NCBI RefSeq assembly: GCF_001642475.1
Contig: NW_019174132.1
Location: 1-24,501, forward strand
From: Fonsecaea monophora
Lineage: Eukaryota; Ascomycota; Eurotiomycetes; Chaetothyriales; Herpotrichiellaceae
Direction of reading: 5' to 3'
DNA: 24,501 nt
A model generated the notes under the pieces. The model made no database searches and was not told where the DNA came from. It saw only the letters and a program-made list of their open reading frames with translations. The translations under genes were made by a program, and so were the position numbers. This document shows, piece by piece, positions 18,828 to 24,501 of the stretch (positions are counted from its first letter, which is position 1; each line of letters starts with the position of its first letter).

Positions 18828-21208
18828 GGAATCATCGGTAACATAATTTTTGGGGGTGTCGTTGTTGGCGGAAACAAAAATGTCGACAAAAAGATAATGG
18901 GATGTCGGTGCCGGTAGACGTATAATAATGCATCAACCCTGGCCGCCGTGCAACCCCAATTATGGTTAGTTTATCAGCCCAGGCCGCTCGACCTGTGTCG
19001 ACTCCGAAACTTACTGGCAGTTGCGGGCTGCATTGCTGTGCTTTGTGAGGTGTTCACTTCAATATCTTTTCTGATTGGAAACCCCCAATCCCAAGCCCCC
19101 CAATCGCAATCAGATAGCTCCTCGTGCTCCGTAGAGGCCTGTCATGTGCGCTCAGATCTCGATAGCCCTCCACATTCGTTATTGGGGGGCTTCGTTCCTG
19201 ATTCAGCCACTCCCTGGACGCCGCCACCGGTCAACAAGCGACATGTTTCGCCTGAAAGACGTGCTGTTGTGTCGATTCCCGAAATCTCCGGGTATCTCTG
19301 GTATCACCGCAGACCACTGCTGCCCTGCTCCCATCATCATTTGAAGGGCCAAGGTGATGACACCAGTCATCTTGGGGGCGAATATTCATGCGATCCCTTC
19401 CAAGGACCAGGAAAAAGCCCATCTCGATTGCAATCTAGCTCGTGAAGTTGGCGCCGCATGCAGTCATTGCTGCGCACTCTGGGAAAACCCCGGGTGCTTC
19501 TGAATCCGAACAAGTTGGTTGCCACAGCGCCAGAGACTTGCAGGCAGACTAACTTCTCGAGCTTGCGTTTTGAGACAGATGGTAGGGCACCGATGGTGGC
19601 AGACTTGTCAATCTTGCTACCGTTCCTGATGATCAACTTGCAGCGCCTGAAGTATCCTGTTCGAAGTTGCAACGGCACCAAACTTGCAGTACACTTCAGA
19701 GGTATGAAGAAAAAATTTGAATCCTGAAATCATACCGTCCTTCCGGCGAGAAAATCATGTGCTTCGAGGCCTCACTCGTCTGCTATAAAGCCTGTCTGAG
19801 GACGGATGCAGTGAGCTCGCGCCACCAGTGGTGATTAGGGATGGTACCCTCAAGCCGGATCTGTGTGTCGGTCCCATATATCCCTCATTGACTAAAGCAT
19901 AGTCACCTAGGATGGCTGCCTGGGACAATTTTCAGGTTGAGGAACCAATCATTCAGCGGTCGTTCTGGGCCGATTTCCTGGAGCACAAAGGCTGCGTTCG
20001 TCTCAGGCGATAGCCCCCTGCCATGGTCAGAGCAACATATTGGAAAGGATGACATCGTCATGAGAAAGAGTGACTCCCGATGTAGAGTTGCCCGGTTCTG
20101 GTCCCTCGGCACCAGTTCTGAGAGCTGGTGATGGCGATACGCCCAGTTTCATGACCTAGATCTCACACGTCCAACTCTCCCATAGAAAATATAAGTCGTG
20201 AGGGGGGATGATATCCTTGGTAGTTCCATGGTCATGGCTCAATGAAAGGAAAACCTGTTTTGTAGGGTTGCTGGCGGCTTCTTGAAGTCCTGGCACACGG
20301 ACCAGGTGATAACCTCGTCAATAGCACAAATCCTTGGATTCAGTCTCATTTCCAAACATCTCCACGTATTCCATCGAGCGTAACGGCTCCAGGAAGGACT
20401 GCAACTGCCTGCACTGTACCCAGAGAGTAAAATTGGTCATACCCCGAGGTATCCAGAATGCTGGGGTCAAGTTTGCATGGATCCTGGGGCGTCCTCGAGA
20501 GCTGATAGACGATCCACCCGGCAACATCCAGCGTGATGATTCCCTCTGTTGCTGAACCAGCAACAAAGCATCAAATATTTCACAAAGGAGGTCATGTCAG
20601 AGGAGAAAAAGAGATGAAGTCTAACCGGCAGTCGGCGGTGATGGCACGACCGGGACGCCGACTACCGATATGGGGCTTGGCGCCGGAACGTGTTTTTATC
20701 CGGGGCCGGGAATCGCATTGTTTCCATCCTAACAAGCTCCTTCTTCTACATACATACCCAGAGTATGTAGATGGGAATTCGATCATCGTGTTGCTCTATG
20801 ATGTATTCCATGGCACAAGGATATCTCCTTGACCGAGCTAAGTCCCGTTAATCCAACCACCTGGTCTCTAGGCAATGTGCTTTCCGATCGTCAAAGGACC
20901 AGTAGATTCTCCCGACATCCGAGGTTGCAGATCTGACACGAAAACAGGCTTGAGAAGCCATGTCAATACCGGCCATCTGAGTCGCATTCGCGCTGTGCTG
21001 CGACTGATGTCTTGAGCAACTTCCTACTAGAAGGCAAGCTCCCACCTCCCGGTCGGTTCATGACATGCAGACGAAAAGATACTCTCTCATGGCGTGTCTA
21101 ACCAGCTAATATGATTCCGTCCCACCGTCTTAACACGGTCCCCCACAATGGCTTCAGCCATTTCTATTGATCAAGATGCCTCTGGTCCGAACCTGAACAT
21201 CGCCCAAT
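18828..21208. other. 2.4 kb region without a supportable gene
   Basis: Lies between the bZIP start and the BVMO 2 stop. It includes the bZIP promoter. Reading frames on both strands are short and broken, with no domain I recognise. A minus-strand patch near 20330-20560 reads somewhat protein-like in two neighbouring frames and might be a decayed exon. A perfect inverted repeat GATGAC-ACCA-GTCATC sits at 19356-19371, and C-rich CCCCAATC repeats lie near 19081-19110. No terminal inverted repeats or transposase remains were seen. Confidence 0.5.
19356..19371. promoter_or_regulatory. Inverted repeat with TGAC half-sites upstream of the bZIP gene
   Basis: Perfect 6-bp arms GATGAC and GTCATC with a four-base spacer, about 530 bp upstream of the bZIP ATG. 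TGAC-type half-sites are typical of bZIP proteins, so autoregulation is possible. Short palindromes of this size also arise by chance in 2.4 kb. Confidence 0.25.
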
Positions 21209-23336
21209 CTAGGACTCGACCGGCCTCACTTCCAACCCTTCGAGCTTACCAGCCTGTTCCCAAGCTTCAAGCGTCTCCATGAAACGTTGGATGCCCTCGC
21301 CCCAGATGCTCATCCTGGCGACTTTCATCTTCGCCTCCATCGACAAGCTGTCCATGACTCCTTCTCCATTGAGATAACCGGGCGTACAACCCGCCATCCC
21401 CGCGAATGCGATGCTTCTTTTGAGCACTTCCCCCGACCAGATCTCTTCCGCCTCCTTCGTTGGCTCGATTACTATTTTCTGGCCAGGATGCCTTGCCTGA
21501 GCTTGGCTGATGATATGGGCCACATGGCTGGACATGATGTCGAGCGCAAATGTCTGGTTTCCCGTTGCAGCCGCCTGGAACGGGCCAGGCATGAAGAAGT
21601 TGGGGAAGTCGTGTGTCATAGTCCCATGTAACGTCGCCACGGCTTCTTCCCACTTCGCGTCCATGTCTTTGCCATTCCTGCCGGTAATCTTCTGTGGTTC
21701 CTCGTTAGCCCGATGCAGAAACAGACGGGCCAGATGGCAGCGGCTCTACCGAGATCTAAAACACTTCCAAGAAGAGAGCATGACTTACCATACCCGCACG
21801 AAACGCAGGGCTGCCGATTCCAGGGGCGCGAAAACCAGTACTGAAGATCAGAATGTCCAACGGATACTCCTCGTTGCCCACAACGGCTCCTGTGGCCGTG
21901 AGACGATCGACACCCTTTCCAATTGTGTCAACAAGCTCGACATTCGGAAGATTGAAGCACGGTAAATAGTCATCGTGGAATGTTGGTCGTTTGCACCACG
22001 TCGTGTACCAATGCTTGAGCGCCTGAGCAGTCTTGGTATCCTTCACAACCTCATCAACCCGTTGGCGGATTCGCTCGGCGCGGGGCAGGTCCACAGCGTG
22101 CAAACGTGCCACAAAGGCCGGGATCTCCTCCACCGAGGATGGCAGATCAGGCCCTCCAATCGCACCACGGTATGAGAGGCAGGAAGTCGACTGGTCGTTG
22201 ACAAGGTCTCTATCATCGGGTCGAAGGGCACCAGACATGTGGGCTGCCAAGTTGAGATTCCGCTCCCTCCACCAGCCAGGATGAAATGCGACGGTAGAAG
22301 TCCATCTGTCCTTGTCTGTGGCGCGTTGGCCGCGTATGTCGACAGAGGATGGAGTCCGCTGGAAAACAGTGAGGTGTCCGGCATACTTGGCAAGTTGCGG
22401 AATTGCCTGGACCGCCGTGGCGCCAGTCCCGATTATGCCCACTCGTTTCCCCGCGAGCCTGTCAAGGACCGGATTCTCTTCAGAACCGCCAGTGAGAGCA
22501 TAGTTCCAGCGCGATGTGTGAAACGAAGCACCCTTGAAGTTCTCGATCCCAGAAACGGCAGGGAGTTTCGGATGCAGAATCAGGCCAGATGCCGCAATGA
22601 CAAACTCCGCAGTCACATCGATCTTCATTTGAGAGCCTGACTTGCGCTCCTTGGTCATGCCGACTTTCCACTGGCGGCTGGATTCTTCCCAGACGAGAGT
22701 ATTGATTTTGGTGCGGAACATGACCGTGTCCGAGAGATGGTATTTGTCTGCGACGGCGTTCAAGTACTTCCTGATCTCGTGGCCGTACGCATACTTGTGC
22801 TCTGGGACGTAATCCATCTCTTCAAGAAGCGGAAGATAGCAATACGACTCTATATCGCACATCAACCCCGGATAGCGGTTATAATACCACGTCCCTCCCA
22901 CACCCCCAGCGGCGTCAATGAGACGGATCTCCGACGCCGATATGCCTGCCTGGATGAGCTTGACGGCGAAGAGCAGGCCGCCAATTCCAGCCCCCAGGAT
23001 GAGATACTTGACGTGCTCGCCGTCGTTGACGGTCACTTTTTCCGAGCGCTCGTCGACCCAGGGGTCTTCTCGATAGTGCTTGAATTGCTCCGACAGCGCC
23101 AGGTCCACGTACTGCGCGTCGCCGTCCGGCCGTAGCCGCTTCTGCCGCTCCTCGTCGTACTTTTTCTGTATCTTCTTCACGCCTTCTAGGATGTCAACGG
23201 CACCTGCGACTTGCGCATGATTGGCGATGCCGTTCATGGGTTCTGCAGCTGCGGCTGCGGCGTCGACTTGGATGTCTTGTCCCACGCTCGGGGCGGGACT
23301 GTCTGCAGGATTGGCCGTAGATGCGTGTCTGGCCAT
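21209..23336 (-). CDS. Baeyer-Villiger-type flavin monooxygenase (BVMO 2), distinct subtype
   Basis: Two exons on the minus strand, 23336-21789 and 21691-21209, one 97-nt intron, 676 aa. FAD Rossmann loop GAGIGG (115-120), GGTWYYNRYPG (147-157), the BVMO fingerprint FKGASFHTSRWN (267-278), NADPH loop GTGATA (303-308), and a C-terminal FSTGFRAPG. The usual Pro or Asp after the fingerprint Trp is Asn278. An N-terminal extension of about 100 residues, partly Ala-rich, precedes the FAD domain. This and the sequence around the active site make it clearly different from BVMO 1, so the two are not a recent tandem duplicate. The family includes enzymes for large cyclic ketones and fungal secondary metabolites; substrate unknown. 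The ATG at 23336 is used because upstream in-frame codons contain no ATG. Cytosolic by lack of a signal peptide. Confidence 0.94.
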
Positions 23337-24181
23337 CTTGTTTCCCGCTGTGAAAGAGTGAAAGAAGTGAGTCAAGGCGCAACTGACCCGGTCAAGCACG
23401 ACGCTTATGCAGTGTCTCGGAGACGAGGATCCGAGGGGACATTGAAAGAAAAAGCGACGTGCTCGGCTTTATGAGAAGTTGTATGCATTGGCACAGTGGT
23501 GTAATACGGCCTCTGTCGTGGGCAGAATTGGTTTCACAAATGGGTTGCCTGGGCATTGGCATCCCAGTCTGGGCTGTTCAACTTCGAAACTAGACAGGTA
23601 TGCATGCATATTCCACAAATTTGACCGGATGAAGTAAAAGGGTGCAAAAGCGGCCCGGTGACCCGCCCTTCATGAGATGACCCGGGGACATTTGTATGAT
23701 TATCAAGTATGGAGCCTCCCGACGAGCGTAGAGAATGTGTCGACCTGCTTCTCATGTTCTCATGAGCAGCCGCAATTACGACGACAGATCCTGTAATGCT
23801 GGGCAAATGAGCACCTCGTAAAGCCAGATCCCTGTTTCACACCGAATGCGAATCCACCGTAGATATCGTTTGGCGTGTGTGCTCATGAAGAGAACACCGG
23901 GGCTCCATACCGAAGGATCAATCAAATGCTGACGGCTTAGGCGAGGCTGACATATATTGTGGTATGCTGTGTCGGATCTGATCTGACCCGCGAACTAGCA
24001 ACATCTAGACGGAGTGATCGAGTGTCCCGGCTGTAGATAGCTGGAGATGGATCGTGTGACAATACAATTCGCTTTCACGCGTGCAAGTTCATGCGTTGAG
24101 GCCGACAGAAGCAGAGGAAGCTTGTATTGTGTACCTTGGGCATTTCACCACATCTCCATAGACATGTGCCTCGAGAGTGTC
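23337..24181 (-). promoter_or_regulatory. BVMO 2 upstream region and dioxygenase 3' flank
   Basis: 845 bp with no supportable gene, between the dioxygenase stop and the BVMO 2 start (both minus strand). Short frames only. No obvious TATA box near the BVMO 2 start. GC-rich patches with CCCGG/CCCGG-like words near 23650-23690. Confidence 0.5.
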
Positions 24182-24501
24182 CTACCCTTTAAGTTCGATC
24201 GTCTCCCGGATTATCTCTATGTTCGGTTTTGAATACACTGCTTGTAAAGATCGGCGGACGTATTCCCCCGAAGTCACGGGCTGGAATTTTGGCGGCTGAT
24301 CGGGCGTGACAAATTGTTCAAGAGCCTTCAATTCCGCCTCCTGGTTTGCTGTAGAAAGTAAGCAGATTGCATTGAGATGACTGATAGACAGATGCTCACC
24401 TCCTAGAAAGAATGGGACCGAGTATCGGTCCCGCCTTGAGTGGTTGAGTACTCGGTGCATGGTGGACACAAAAAAGCCCATTGGTGAGCATGGCCATGGA
24501 A
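24182..24501 (-). CDS. 2-oxoglutarate/Fe(II) dioxygenase (isopenicillin-N-synthase-like), 3' end only, with apparent frameshift
   Basis: C-terminal part of a gene continuing beyond the right edge. Exons on the minus strand: at least 24501-24400, then 24348-24182, with a 51-nt intron. The text STMHRVLNHSRRDRYSVPFF contains the distal iron-ligand His of the HxD...H triad and the RxS motif (Arg-Tyr-Ser) that binds 2-oxoglutarate. The final exon gives the family-typical segment KFQPVTSGEYVRRSLQAVY. Upstream of a run of six T (24475-24470 on this strand), the reading MAMLTNG, expected in this family just before the His motif, is in another frame, so one base too many seems present. This is either a real lesion or a homopolymer sequencing error. 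Predicted role: oxidation of a small molecule, perhaps together with BVMO 2. Confidence 0.8.
   Translation of the reverse strand, partial: PWPCSPMGFFVSTMHRVLNHSRRDRYSVPFFLGGEHLSISHLNAICLLSTANQEAELKALEQFVTPDQPPKFQPVTSGEYVRRSLQAVYSKPNIEIIRETIELKG
24470..24475 (-). other. Homopolymer at the apparent dioxygenase frameshift
   Basis: Six A on the plus strand (six T in the gene). Five would join MAMLTNG to the VSTMHRV segment in one frame. No AG acceptor is available nearby that would explain the change of frame by splicing. Confidence 0.6.

Noticed and set aside
64..23336. BVMO 1 and BVMO 2 as a duplicated pair
   Set aside because: Different intron number, fingerprint residues, N-terminal length and surrounding sequence show they are distant family members.
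1..24501. Secondary-metabolite biosynthetic cluster
   Set aside because: BVMOs, a dioxygenase, SnoaL and MFS genes are common in such clusters, but no core synthase is in the window; it could only be a flank of one.
1..24501. tRNA, rRNA or CRISPR features
   Set aside because: No B-box-like tRNA cores, no rRNA-like conserved stretches and no regularly spaced repeats were seen on reading both strands; a covariance-model scan would be needed to be certain for small RNAs.

Overview
The window looks like nuclear DNA of a filamentous ascomycete (Pezizomycotina). The genes carry short GT...AG introns (55 to 127 nt, one of 267 nt), have Kozak-like starts such as CACCATG, lie 0.5 to 2.4 kb apart on both strands, and encode fungal-type families. 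Nine complete protein genes and one gene cut by the right edge can be assembled, and every complete splice model closes in frame. I see no rRNA, tRNA, CRISPR array, intact transposon or viral sequence, and no polyketide synthase, NRPS or terpene synthase core gene.

Left part (about 64-8389): a Baeyer-Villiger-type flavin monooxygenase (BVMO 1, minus) diverges from a small SnoaL/NTF2-like protein (plus). Next comes an unusual fusion of a carboxymuconolactone-decarboxylase-like domain and an alpha/beta hydrolase (minus), which diverges from a Dal5/ACS-family transporter (plus). Together this reads as uptake of an organic acid or cyclic compound, oxygenation of a ketone to a lactone or ester, and hydrolysis of the product. 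Both divergent promoters carry a CGG/CCG dyad built around the same ACTTG core.

Middle part (10260-18827): a second Dal5/ACS transporter of the LDRGN type (the group I associate with the sulfur-compound carriers Soa1/AstA), a 14-TM DHA2 transporter of the Fnx1/Vba type with a vacuolar dileucine signal, a secreted arylsulfatase, and a small bZIP protein whose basic region and zipper are of the CYS3/MetR sulfur-regulator type. This set suggests a local sulfur-scavenging module carrying its own regulator.

Right part (18828-24501): a 2.4 kb stretch with no supportable gene, a second BVMO of a different subtype (minus), and the 3' end of an isopenicillin-N-synthase-like 2-oxoglutarate/Fe(II) dioxygenase (minus). 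The dioxygenase shows an apparent +1 frameshift at a six-base homopolymer near the window edge.

Family assignments come from reading motifs by eye. Substrates and the grouping into modules are inference.
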